Assembly (NCBI RefSeq): GCF_050436995.1
Contig: NC_134754.1
Location: 3,527,001-3,591,000, forward strand
Reading direction: 5' to 3'
Source: Anticarsia gemmatalis
Taxonomy: Eukaryota > Arthropoda > Insecta > Lepidoptera > Erebidae
Length of the DNA stretch: 64,000 bases
Every line of letters begins with the position of its first letter. Position 1 is the first letter of the stretch. The notes beneath the pieces are model-generated. The model ran no database searches. It worked only from the letters and a program-made list of their open reading frames with translations, and was not told the origin of the DNA. Shown one piece after another: positions 24,665 through 37,102 of this stretch. The position numbers were made by a program, and so were the translations under genes.

Positions 24665-25755
24665 CATTTCTTAGAGGACGCAATTTTATTTTCGGAACAT
24701 GTAGGGGGGGTCAATAGAAGCTTAACTTGAAGTTTGTGGGGTTGCCACCCTTGTCCCCCGGCCGCCATCTTGGAAAAGGTGGTCGAAACACTTTTTTCGC
24801 TATATCTTGGAAACTATGCGTCTTACAATAAAATTGTGCAAGCATAATTTGTAGCAAATTATTCTGCCTACAAATATGTTTAATAACTTTATGTCCTAAA
24901 TTAATAATTAAAGAAGCTATAAGCAAAAAAGTGTTTTTTTTTTTACAAAAATTTTCTTTCCGAATCCGGTCTACTTCGGAGCGGTATTAGTGAGTTTCTA
25001 ATTAATGAAATTAAAAAAAAATATAGGGAAAAAATTTCCTTGAAAAATACTCTACAAGATTGGTCTGAGGTATTTTTTTTGTATATATACATATCAACCT
25101 AGCCTTTTTTCCAAACTATGTTGGATTCGGCCTCCAATCTCACCAGATGGAGCTGAATACCAGTGTTTTACATGGAGCGACTGCCTATCTGACCTTCACA
25201 ACCCAGTAACCTGGGGTATAAAACGATACCCTTGGTTAAGACTGGTTGTCAGACTTTCAAGCTTCTGAGTACTGTTAATGACTGTCAAAGATCTTCGAAA
25301 ATGACAGCCGGGACCCACAATTTAACGTGCCTTTCGAAACACGGAGGAACTCGATATGTGTAAGATGGTCACCCATTTACAGAATAACCTCGACAAGCGT
25401 GGCTTAACCTCAGACATCCATCCGCGCGGCTGTTGTTAAAAAAAGTTATAGAACAATAAAGAAAATGTTTATAAAAGAAATTGCACTTTTTTGCTTATAA
25501 CTTCTTTAATTGTTAATTTAGGGCAAAGAGTTATAAAACATATTTGTAGGCAAAATAATTTGCTACAAATTATGCTTTTACAATTTTATTGTAAGACGCA
25601 TAGTTTCCGAGATATAGCGAAAAAAGTGTTTCCACCCCCTTTTCCAAGATGGCGGCCGGGGGACAAGGGTGGCGACCCCACAAACTTCAAGTTAAGCTTC
25701 TATTGACCCCCCCTACATGTTCCAAAAATAAAATTGCGTCCTCTAATAAATGTAA
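24665..25755. mobile_element. foldback element with ~290-bp inverted arms
   Basis: The left arm (about 24665-24955, starting CATTTCTTAGAGGACGCAAT) is the reverse complement, with scattered differences, of the right arm (about 25475-25755). Both arms give the same off-frame ~71-codon open frame on opposite strands, which confirms the symmetry and is not a gene. Each arm contains a CCAAGATGGCGGC motif next to a run of G or C. The core holds a SINE-like repeat. There is no transposase, so this is a non-autonomous foldback or MITE. Target-site duplication is not resolved because the flanks also partly pair. Confidence 0.8.
25100..25437 (+). mobile_element. SINE-like repeat in the foldback core
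   Basis: The body includes TCCAATCTCACCAGATGGAG, GCCGGGACCCACAATTTAAC, GTGCCTTTCGAAACACGGAG and GGTCACCCATTTACAGAATA, ending in a run rich in A after GTTGTTAAAAAA. The same blocks occur at 56990-57262 (CCGGGACCGAATTTTTACGT and GGTCACCCATCTATGGAATG). This matches a dispersed repeat type common in Lepidoptera. No clear A/B box pair is seen, so it could instead be a LINE 3' segment. Confidence 0.55.
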
Positions 25756-28170
25756 ATTTCATGTAACATTTCAATGGACTAATACGTCTATTATACTAAA
25801 TTGCATTGATCTCGACTTCAAATTTACACTTGACATAACGCAAATAGTGGCAGAAACCTTTGTCTCAGTTAACATCCACGTTTGACGTCACATGAAAACA
25901 GTCCTCCGTTTATCAAGATAGAGCAAAGATTTTCCCAAGATTTACGATCTTGGTCTCCTCTTTGCGACTTAACGGGTTCGTTGACCCCTATGTTTGGAGC
26001 AAACAAACTTTCGTCAGATAACAAATGTTTTGCTGACTAGAGAACTACCCTCGATCAAAACTTCAGTATGTTTTATTGCTTAGAATGTGGGACGCTTAGT
26101 TTGACAATACTTTCAACAACGCATAAAGGAAGTCTCTTGAGAATTTGTGATGTTCACGTCTACAATAGCTTTTCTGTGATGTCGCTAGCTTTTACTCCTT
26201 TCATATTTATAGAATTTTATTTTAAAAAAAATATTTCGTAGAGGCGGCAAATCAAATATTTGTGATACGGTAGTGCGATTCCCCACCACTGAATACTTAC
26301 AATCGGCTAGCTGTCGAGAAATTTTGTATGAAAATCTGATTAGCGCCTCTAGCGGGCTCCATCGGAACTTATTTTTTGCATCAATCCCTCGATTCTGACT
26401 GTAGATAATCGCACTACAGTTCTTGTTAGAAACTCTTCGTGAAAACTTTGTTCGTGATATTATAGAAGATCAAAAGCCCTAAGCCAAAAATAGAAAGAAC
26501 ACTATTAGCGTTAACCTATTTCTATTGTCTTCAATGAGTCAACATTATTTTTGCAAACTCTAAAAGCCTATGTCGGAAGCTCGCAAATGGTGTTAAATGG
26601 CAATCCATCAGAACACTCTTTGTCAAATAGAACCAATATATTATCCGTCGCGAAGCACTCCCCTCTGGGTAAATAATAGTGTAATTCAGTACAAATAGAA
26701 CGAAGAAAAAAGCTTCTATCACTTGTACAAATATTGATGTTTGTACAAAGCCTAAATGTGTACTTTAGTAAAAATGTGGTTTCATAACTAGTGTAATATG
26801 GACATCAAGAATATTTAACCACATTTTTTTCTTTACTTGTGATCGCAACTAGTGAGGTCACTAGTTAAACTGTGCCAAAATCAAGGCACTTGCGGGATAT
26901 AATTCTATACATCTTCACGATCAGCGATCGGTAAGTTAAGACTGACACAAATACGTTGCTTAAGAATTGTATTTCGAAGTATACATTACAATATTTTGCA
27001 GAACCCGTGCACAGCCAGTTACAGTTGTCTAGGTTGACCACGAACGAAACAGAATAAGAAAAAATAAGTATTCGAAATATTATACCAAGACATCATAAAG
27101 ATAACACATTCAAATTTTATACAATACAGAATATTTTACTTCGGAGTTGTTACTTCAGAAAGTTTTTTTTCTAAGGGTTCATTACGTCACCTTTTTTATG
27201 CACTACAATATAGTAATGATGTATTGTGGATGCTTCAGGAAGCAATGATGGCTCCCATTGGTATTACTAAGCTACACTAAGTCGACCGATCCATGAACTT
27301 AACCTGGGAAGGGATTGAACCCGAGATCACCTTTGTAAATGATACCGACGGACTTAATTATTATTAATATTGTAAAGTAATTATGTATATAAATATTTAC
27401 ATATTACATACTTCAATAATAAATTGTTAGTACGTACTCTATATGTTAACTACACGTGCCACTAGTAAATTAACTTAAATATTTAAAACAACGCCCTTTA
27501 ATGCACCGCCTGATCGCTATCAGTCACACAACCGGCTATCTATCCCATAAAAGTGGTGAACGTGCAATCTAGCTAATGTGCAGTTTCTAGTTCACGGTCG
27601 GACTATGAAAATTAAATGGAATAAGTTAAAGCGATCTTATCGCACCTGTCAAATGACGTCAGAATACACTACCGTTTGCTAAAAGGTACTAATCCTACTT
27701 AATCCTAGAAGCAGAAATGATGTAGGTGAAAATAAGTAGATATTTGGTTATTGGTAAACGGACTCGTTGATTTTGATTGAAGTCATGATATAGCATTTCC
27801 GTAGAAGCTTGATGATGAGATGTTTCCTCGACTTGCCGGGGTGCGCGGCGGGCCGTCTATCAAGTGCCAAACTTGGTCATAATCTGTACGTTGCCGGTGA
27901 TAAGAAATAAGTATAAACACATAACTATTCATTAAAAATTTTCTAAAGTTGAATTGAAATTAAATTGGTCAAAAGTATTAATATTTTATAGTCTGCAATA
28001 AATATAAAATATGAAACTAGACACCAATAAATATAAAAGGATAATAGAATCATCATATCCTCGGCCACATGAAGCGTAAAATAACAAAAATCGATCACAA
28101 TTTGCTACACAGCCACTACATTTATGAATATGATTGCAATAAATTCTCCGATAACACTTATTTTTCACGT
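25756..28170. other. gene-poor sequence; degenerate repeat at 27215-27350
   Basis: No coding region recognised. Around 27215-27350, GGAAGGGATTGAACCCGAGATC resembles a reversed B box of a degenerate tRNA-derived repeat. At 27815-27896 a G+C-rich stretch is open in one frame (RCFLDLPGCAAGRLSSAKLG) and followed by a donor-like CCG|GTGATAAG. It could be a short exon but has no other support. Confidence 0.3.
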
Positions 28171-31100
28171 TTATCGCAATTTTACAGACGTCATATAACT
28201 ACGTTATAACTACTTTATTAGTTTCATAGAAACGTTTTATTTATATCGTAAAAGTTATTTGTTGGTAGCTACTTTTAAGTTATAAAAATAAGCCTGTTAT
28301 AACGACTTCCGCATTGTAATTCGCGTTATTAAATGAGTAGTTATTACTGTAATAACAGCGAATATTATAGGAAATGTTCAGTGAAAACTAGTTGTGCGAA
28401 TCAGTCACATGTAAGTTTTTTCGTTTACATTTAATTTTCTTATTTATTGGTCATCGTTACAAGATTACATAAGTTTTTGTTATTGTTTGTACTTAATCGT
28501 CTAGAAAATAAATAAACAACTTTTAATTATAAATGAAAAAAGTTATACTAAGTTACTTAGTACGTTTTTATTCAAACACAAACTCAGCATTGTTGTTTCT
28601 TATGTTTTTTAAAGATACATTAAAAAAAGGTGAGTTTACTACATTTTTTTCGCTGCTAATACTTTATCTAACTGATTCGTCCATCCTTTTTTGTCAAATG
28701 ATTAGAAATGCTATTAAGTGCCAGTCTTCCTTTATGAGGTTTGGTTCTCTACCTTCCGCTTTAAATTTTAATTATAGTGCTTTGTAATAGCACTTTGCAG
28801 AGTGCTTTCAACTTAAGTTTTATGAACCACCGAGGAAGCTCTTTGACGGGAAATTAAGTTCTAGCAAAGATTTCATTATAATATCTTAAGCTTTTAATTT
28901 TAAGTTCTCCGGTGTGTAAAGCCAGTGGCGTAAGGAATTTAATATTATATTTCATAACCTGGATTTTAGTTGCATTCTCTTTCCTGAGTTTCCTGTATGA
29001 TTGGAATTTAATTTTAAAATCCCCTTCAAATACCGAATACGTATAGGATTCTCACATTCAGATTAGTTACTTCAAATATTTTTCGTTACATAGCGAGATA
29101 GTGAAAACAAATACGCCCTTATCCAAAATAGTATAGTAGTTGTTGTAAATCTACAATTCACGATTTATGATAAGTTCATTAAAATAGGCATAAAGGTTGA
29201 CTAAGAAAGTAGGATTCAAATTACTACAATAGACAATAGACAATAATAAATCATAATCACGTTGAAGTGTTGTAATCACATACCTACTCCGTTTATAGCG
29301 CGGTTGGTAAACAAAGTCTCAAATAACGTCGATGTCAGGTATTTGGGCTACACGTGCATAAGTACTTTCTTCCATATAAAGTATACTGTATTTGGGTTAC
29401 TTTAAGTAATACTTTATTTGAGCTCATGTTTCTTTGTGAGTCATCTTGAATATTTTTATTAAAATATAAATAAAAATACAAGTGTATGTTTATTCCTGTT
29501 TTAAACATTAACATATTTTATTCCTTAGCCTGTTTGAATGTCACTGCCTAGCATTGGCTTCCCCCTTTGCTTCCGAATATCCCTACTGCCGGCAAGCTCC
29601 GACCAGTCATTTTAAAATGCGTCAGGGAGATCAGCATTATTACATTATTTCATAAATCGTTTCTTAAAAGGTTAATTGTTTCTTAACTGTACAGTGTACA
29701 TACGTATGTATGTTAAACATGTGTATAAATGTATGTTAATATTTGCACGCCACATGTGGCAGAATTTGGGCTCTTTAATTTATTATCAACTATAATATGT
29801 ACACCATGATATTTGAGCAGATTAAATGTTGTTTTTGATTTGATACATTTATAAAACAATCTACCAAGTATATCGATATACTGGGAAATCACACAGTATA
29901 ATTTATCAAGAACAAAACCTATAAAACTTTAAAGTAGTTTCAGGCTCGAGAAATAGATTAGCTATTTAAGTATTCAGAGGAAGAACTTGTAAGTGTTCTT
30001 GAGTTTGCAAATGCCTGCAAACTTCTACACATTTAGTTCGCGTTTGAATATTATAAGGTAATTCATGGGCTCTTGTAGTTGTAAATTTAGCGCAGCTGGT
30101 GTATTATACCAGAAATATACCTATAGAGTATTACATGAGACTAACAATATTAATGTGGAAATGTGGGTGTCATACACCATTTCTTACACTTCTACCAGCA
30201 CCTTCGGGTAAGGCAGGCGCAAAAAGTGTACTTACTTACATGTTGTTCTTAAGTTTTCCATCAAGTATAATTGCACCTTAGGCTTTTTAGGCGTTTACCT
30301 GCTGGACTGACTGTTGGGGCTGTTGCAGCAATAATATAATACGAATATATTTATTTGTATTTATGCAATATGCTGTGTTACTCATTCAATAGCAGTTTTA
30401 TCAAAGAAAATAGTGAAAATACTATTGTATATTGACTAATAACACAAATGCATTGATATTTTCATACAAAACAGTACGATTGAAAATGTGAAAGTTGATA
30501 CATATTTTTATTCGCGGCTATTTGTATTGTATACTTAGCGTTTGTATTGTTAAGTTAAGATTGTTACTAAATAGGTACTTGTTTGATATGCGTGGTGCTG
30601 TCAGGACTCATTCCTCAGTTACATAATATCGATCGTCATTACTTTACGTTTTCTTTGCCAAGGTGCCTTCATTTACATACATGTATCATTTACAAAGCGA
30701 ATATTTGACATTTGTACCACGTAGCGAGGTCACAGCTCATTATCAGCGAATTACGGCGACGGAGCCTCGAATATTTGCCTAATTTTGTTATTATACTTGT
30801 TGCTATGGCAACCATAATAAAAGTATACAAACTAAATTTACGCATGTACAGCGTGTTGTTTTGCACAAACTTTGCCCTTCGCCTTGACCCTTTGAAGTTT
30901 GACAGTTCATTAATCAGTTTTCGAAGTCATTTGCTAATGCGTTAACTAATTTAGGCTAAGTAAGGGCGAATTTTTGATTATAAAATAAATATTCAGACTC
31001 TGTAACAACTTTTTTATTTTTAAGTTACGCGTCACAAGCTATGACAAACGTTGAATCAATATTCAGCTACTTTTAAAATTTCCGTTTACACATTTAGCAA

Positions 31101-34100
31101 TAAATTATTAAATATTTTCAGTTGTTTCTCTTTAAAATGTTGTTGGAAATATCTTCTTCAAAGATATCGAAAACAATGAAAAGGCTTGACCTTTCTTGAA
31201 GATCGCATTATTGTTTGCCATTTCCCCCGGGGGTCTCCAACTTTCAACGTCAAACGTTTCCTTTGACTCCGCGCAAACATGCTATCTTAGCCTTCTAAAG
31301 AGTGTTGTGAAAAGAAATTTATGAAATTTTTATTGCTTTCTGCTTCACGACAATGAAACGAGAGCACCAATGAAATGATTTAAGTACATTTTAAATATAA
31401 AATGTTGAGCAAATACTGAATAGATACGGTGCAATTTATTTTGCTTTTGCGTACCTACTTACGATGTTAATGAAAAAGTTAGAAGTATTAAGAAATTAGA
31501 AGGCCGTACTAATTACATTTATTCTTTCTACAATGTTTTATTTAAACATTTTAGATTAGTATTCAACATCGTTATGACAATGATACAATTTACATCGAGA
31601 AGAGAGACAATGCATTTGGAATTTCGTTCTTAGATAGAGCGAAGTTTAAGAAATATTAAAGGTTATATTATTTCAGAAAATAGAAACCGAGTAATAATTG
31701 CAGAGTTGTGGGTATCGTTTCTTGCAGTTAAAACAACAAACTGTATTTTAACGCTTCGAAATATAGTTTAGTCATTTTGACTTTGTAGTTGAAAGTGCTA
31801 CAAAGTTATATTTATATCGGTACCTAAAAGTCGCCGTCTATAACTATTATGACTTTTACTAGCCATAAAGTTTATTTAAGGGATATAATAGCTTATTTAA
31901 CGACCTATGGTTTGCGCTTTTCAAACGATTACTTGATTGATTCCGCAAAGGTCATTGGATTAAAACATTGGAACAAAAGACGCTTTGTAAAATCGATACG
32001 ACAGTTAGAAGTGAAATGTTTATTTACTAAGTTGTTGCTCGCACGCAATGCTGACGACCTTTTACTATACCCATTTGTCTTGCGCTACAAACAATCATTA
32101 AGGATCATTTCCACGGAAGCAAGTAGACGTATAACTTGTAACTTCCACTAATATAAGGACTATCGACGCTGATTTCGTTTTCAAGGGTAAGAATATTTTT
32201 GTTTACATTTTGTTCTATGTTTATCGTTAATCGATTAAATTACATTAATCGTCAGTCTCACAGTAGGTACATCATAAACGGAATCGTCGAATTTAAAAAT
32301 AAAGGCTGGCATTCTTAGTTTCGTAATAGCTTATGGAAAAATATAAATATTTAACTAAACTATGAAACTCTGTCATTGTAATGTTTAAAGATTCTTCTTC
32401 AGACAACTATATACCTATACAGAGACGCGTATACCTTCATAGATACTCCTGCAAACTACTCTAATTAGATTTTGGTAAATAAAAATCCCAAATCAGAGCA
32501 AATAGTTAGTGCGTACACTTATGACATTTTAATAACGCTTGCGTGAAGTTACACTGTTACATACAAAGCTTTAATTTTAAATTCAAGTCAATGGCCGGCA
32601 AGGGTAATATATTATTCAGTCCATAATTTGCATATGCCTCATACATATTTACAGCTAGGCGGACGACAACCTATATGTATTTAATTTTGGCCCAAACGAC
32701 GGGTAAGATTTATAAAGGAAAATATTTGTTCAGGGCCTTATTCTGTGGGCAATTGTTACAGCCCTTATGGCTTTGTCGAAATGTGTCCTGTCGTTTGAAA
32801 TAACATCCACCTGTAGGTCGGGACTGTACTTATACTTTATTTTTATTTTATGTGTGCTGCACAAAATGTTTATATTCTGTTTAGAATTGCAGTCGTAAAA
32901 GAAGGTTGCATTGCTGGCAATTTTGAAATGTGCATGTCGGGTCACGTTGAAATATTTTGACTTGTTCATGAAAAATTTAGCTCGTGTGGGTTGAATATTA
33001 TTTTTACTATACAGTCAGCTATTTAAATCGCAAAGTAACTTATTATTTTTAAAACCTCTTTTAGCTGACGAAGTTTTAATAAATAGATAGTAGGTACCTC
33101 GGTGTTGAATCTGCTTCGAAAGATTGAAAACGTTTAGCGACTTTAGGACCTAACTGTACAATATATAAATAAGTAGGTAAATATTTAAAATTACTCTATG
33201 AAATCATAAATCTAATTCAGGACAGACTTGTTTGCTATCAAAACATTTAAGTAGAAGTACTTCATTAAATAATACATCAGTAATATGGGTTCATTACACC
33301 TACTTTAAACAGCATATTTTAGTAAAACGTTGCTTATTTTATGTACGAGTAAGGTTGGAGATTATGGGTATAATTTCCTGTTTCATGAATTTTAGGAATA
33401 CTTAACTTAATCCTTTTGTTTACGTACAGATTCTCTGTATATTATTTCCAATTAATTATTTACGAGGTATGGCTTGTAAACTACATACCCAACTTTACTA
33501 GCATATCAGCGTTTAGTTACATTTAAGCGAGCTTTAACGAGCGAAACAGGATTATAGAAATTAGATTTTATAGAGCGCTTTTGGGCTTAGAGATAGTAGA
33601 GAGTATATTAGAAGTACTAAGCATATCTAAGCTAGTTATAATAGTGTTACCGAATACTGTACATGTAGTGACTGTTTGTGATTCGATCAAATGGTCGGGG
33701 GCGCGCCCGGCACATTATGCCTCTTTATGTTTCGACACATGGCTTCCAACATTCCGTTTATCGCTAAACTTAATGATTTCGAACCTTTACCTTTATTTTA
33801 ATATATTTTTAAGGTTATTACCACCTTTAGCGTGTTAACATATTTATAAATTAGGTAGTAAGTACCTTAGTACTCGCTTGAGACCTAACCAGAACTGTAG
33901 GGTCACGCAGTTATATAATTATATCCGTAATATGAGGTGTGTGGATTTAGTACTGTGCTTAAATTGTTGTGGCATTTGGAAGCGAAAGGAAAGTGAGGAA
34001 CAAAAGGTGACTTACATGGTTTCACTTTAGGTAATTTTATAATTCGAATTTGTTATAGAGGTAGAGTCGACCTCCTCATATATGTGCTTACTAAAATAAA

Positions 34101-36050
34101 TACATAGTTCATTACTTAACAAATGCAAAACTTAAGTAACCCAATGGATTACCCTAAAGCATGTCAAAGTCACTAATTACATACTTATCTACTTTTATAC
34201 TTATTTACGTAAAAAACTCCTGCAGATCTTGAAGGAAATTACCAATTTCAAAAGCACTTCACTTCTTTCAAAGTTGTTACAACCGCTAGACATCATGTCT
34301 GTATAAAATTGCTGTGCTGTTCGAAGTTTCCACATTTTATTGTCCTGTCTATCCAGCGTGTCTGTCGGGACTTGGATTGGAGTGGTCTGAACCAATTTTC
34401 TATTACATTGCCCGGCGGTAACAAGCGCACTCCCTCTAATGGATTAGGGATATATAAAATGCATGAAATAAAAAAACCTAGAAGTAATATTCTAACAACA
34501 GACTATCAACGGAATCGATTTTGTAGTTCTAAGTAATTTTAGGATTTAATAAATTTGGTTTCACGTGTTTCTTTATAAACATACTTACTCATTTTAAACA
34601 AAAAAATTCTTGAATTTTTACTTTTGAATTCAGCAAGGTGGTCTTGCTCTACATTGTGTTTCTTCATGTCATAATTAATTAATTACGACCGTTGATTTGT
34701 ATGCATCAAAAATTATTACCGGATACAATCTTCAACGAAGGTCGGAAATATTGGTATTTAACAAAAATAGTCGTCAAAGAATTTGACTGGTCATTCACTC
34801 CTTCAGTGTTCTATTTAGCGCTTTTATTTTTGGTACCAGGCGTCGAGCATTTACGAGAATTCAACAAACTACCAGCTATCGTTGCATGACTCTTATTATG
34901 CAAGTAGTAACTTCCAGTTTAATGTTCTGTTCTCGTGCTACGTTCGTTACAAATTGTAAAACTTGAACATAGTAGTTAGCAACCAATTTTTATAATGAAA
35001 CAAAGCACGCTAGATAAAAATATACAATCAGTTAATAAGTGTAGGGGAAACAGAAAACTATAGAGCTTTCGAACAATAAATCAACCGTAGAGGCGTGTGT
35101 TCGGCTTACATTTTTACAAATCTTTCTAACCGTAACATGCTGGCCTACTTTTTGTTGGGTCACATAAACAAATATCTGGAAGTTCATTGACCTACGTTAG
35201 ATAAAACAGCTATAAAACAATTGTTTATGGTGTTTGTAAGACTGTACGGAATGATATGTCTAATAGGTATATCTATAATTCAGTTTTGAAAGTTGAATAT
35301 AATGAAAAGAGTAAACAGAAGGATTCTCGAACTTTGCTGCATCTCAAACTTACTAATGCATGAGTAGTAACTCATGCATTAGTAAGTTATTTGTAAATAA
35401 AATTGCTCCTATGAACAACCTTGTATGTCGATATAATAATATATTATCAGCATTAAAAACATCTAAAAGGGACGAAACTAATGAAAAGGACCTAGCGCTT
35501 AAAAAGATATTAAACTTATTTCACGTTGAGCTGTAGTGACACAGCAACTTACTATGAATTATTAATGAATACTAATACTTTACATAATTCATTCTAAAGG
35601 CGATATCACGGCACCCGTTATTATTTTGCGGTACGACGTGTCAGTCGCGAAATTCGATTCGTGGTAGACTGACAAACTGTTGCCTAGAAATCCACTCAGG
35701 TTTTGCCATAGGTACGTAACGATATGCTAGTGTGCTCACTGCTAATTAAAAATCTCCAGTTCGCTTTGCAATTCGCGCTGCTATGAACGTGGCCTTATGT
35801 TAATTTTGTTATTTAAAGCAAAACGTAAAAGTTGGTTGCTAGGTGAACTAACTTGCGATCGAATGTACTGTTACCAACAAAAAGCTTTTAATCTTATTAC
35901 ACAGTAAGGTACAACAACTATTATTTTATTCATCGCTAGTGTATCTATCCGTTGGGGCTAGGCAAAAGCTCCGTTATTTTCTTGCAATTTAGTATAGAGT
36001 TCAGCGAAGTCGGGCTTAATGTCGCGTATAATGTGTATTTTCTGTTATAT
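28171..36050. other. gene-poor sequence upstream of the PLD3-like gene
   Basis: AT-rich. 29525-29635 resembles a degenerate lepidopteran interspersed repeat (GCCTGTTTGAATGTCACTGC and on). The 100-codon frame at 31849-32151 matches no family and looks like chance. An RFX X-box-like site lies at 30799-30812 and a perfect hairpin at 35347-35388. Otherwise nothing is recognisable. Confidence 0.35.
35347..35388. repeat. perfect 19-bp inverted repeat, 4-base loop
   Basis: AACTTACTAATGCATGAGT is followed by AGTA and then its exact reverse complement. No T-run follows and no gene ends here, so it does not look like a terminator. A perfect arm of this length with a tiny loop usually reflects a recent palindrome-forming event. 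Confidence 0.9.
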
Positions 36051-37102
36051 CACGGTCAAAATATTTTGTCACAGTGTAATTTAGTGAGTTGGCGTGGTCA
36101 CACGACACGGCTGTGAAAATATTTGAATGTGCCACCCGTGCCACTTTCATTATTCGCTGTTTAGTTTTGAAGAAAATATTTTGAAGGAATTTGTGAACTA
36201 TAGTGCCAAAATTGTGATATTAAATAAAGAGTGCCTGATCCGGATACATTTCAAGGTGAACACGATTTTTTAATTTGTTTGGATTCGTACCCATGTAATA
36301 AATAAAAACAAAAAGTTTTTTAATAATTATATCGATTTTTAGTAGTTAATGTGTTAAATAAAATAGTTTATTTGCTTTCGAATACAAGGTTCTATACTAT
36401 AAATTCACAATGTTCCTCGTTTATAAATAAAACTTAATTAGTAATGCTATTAAAATGTACAAATCAGTTATACATGACTGCTAAAACATTATTACACAAC
36501 AATTAAATTTTATCTAGTATCGTCGTAATAACTATGTTCGAAACAGTTCTGCCCTGAATAGTTTTACGGTTTATACTAACCTAGTATTTAAAATGCACAT
36601 GCACAATGCGGTGGTTGCCGACGTCATCTACTTTGCAGTAATATTTTTGCTACTAATGCGCCTGCACGGTTTGTAAAGGAACGCCAGGATACACAAAAAT
36701 GCAGTTTATTACGTGTTGCTTTCGTGATTGCGTTTTAATATCATTGCTCAGTGAACTTTTTAGTTTAATAAATCGTTTTTATTCTTTGATTACTTAGTGA
36801 AGAAATAACTTAGTGTAATATGGTCAGTATTTGTTTTGTGAATATAATAAAATAAACTAATACAATTAAAATGTGCTATCAACATTTAAAATTATTTTTA
36901 TTTGTGTTTTGTTATATCGATTGAAACAATAAAACGTTTAAATTGTTAACAATACGCCGGCATCCCGTTAATTGTCAACAACGTCAAAACAGTGAAGTGC
37001 TGTCAAAATAAATGGAACAAAAACAAACGATAATTTTAGTTAAAAACTACGATTCTTTTGTATCCTTTGTTTAAATGTAGTTTGATTAGTCGTTTAGTAA
37101 TA
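36051..37102 (+). promoter_or_regulatory. likely 5' UTR/promoter region of the PLD3-like gene
   Basis: Upstream of the ATG at 37103 the first convincing transcribed-looking element is a possible non-coding exon ending in a consensus donor, TTTCAAG|GTGAAC, at 36255/36256. The 36590-36730 stretch is also less AT-rich. I see no TATA box at a defined position. The start site cannot be fixed from sequence alone. Confidence 0.25.

Noticed and set aside
25491..25706. 71-codon frame also present at 24711-24926 in inverted orientation
   Set aside because: The twin frames reflect the inverted arms of a foldback element and are not in a conserved protein.
31849..32151. 100-codon frame (plus)
   Set aside because: No domain, no start or splice support; composition fits chance in AT-rich DNA.
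35347..35388. rho-independent-type terminator or CRISPR repeat
   Set aside because: This is a eukaryotic sequence, no T-run follows and no regularly spaced repeats exist anywhere in the window.
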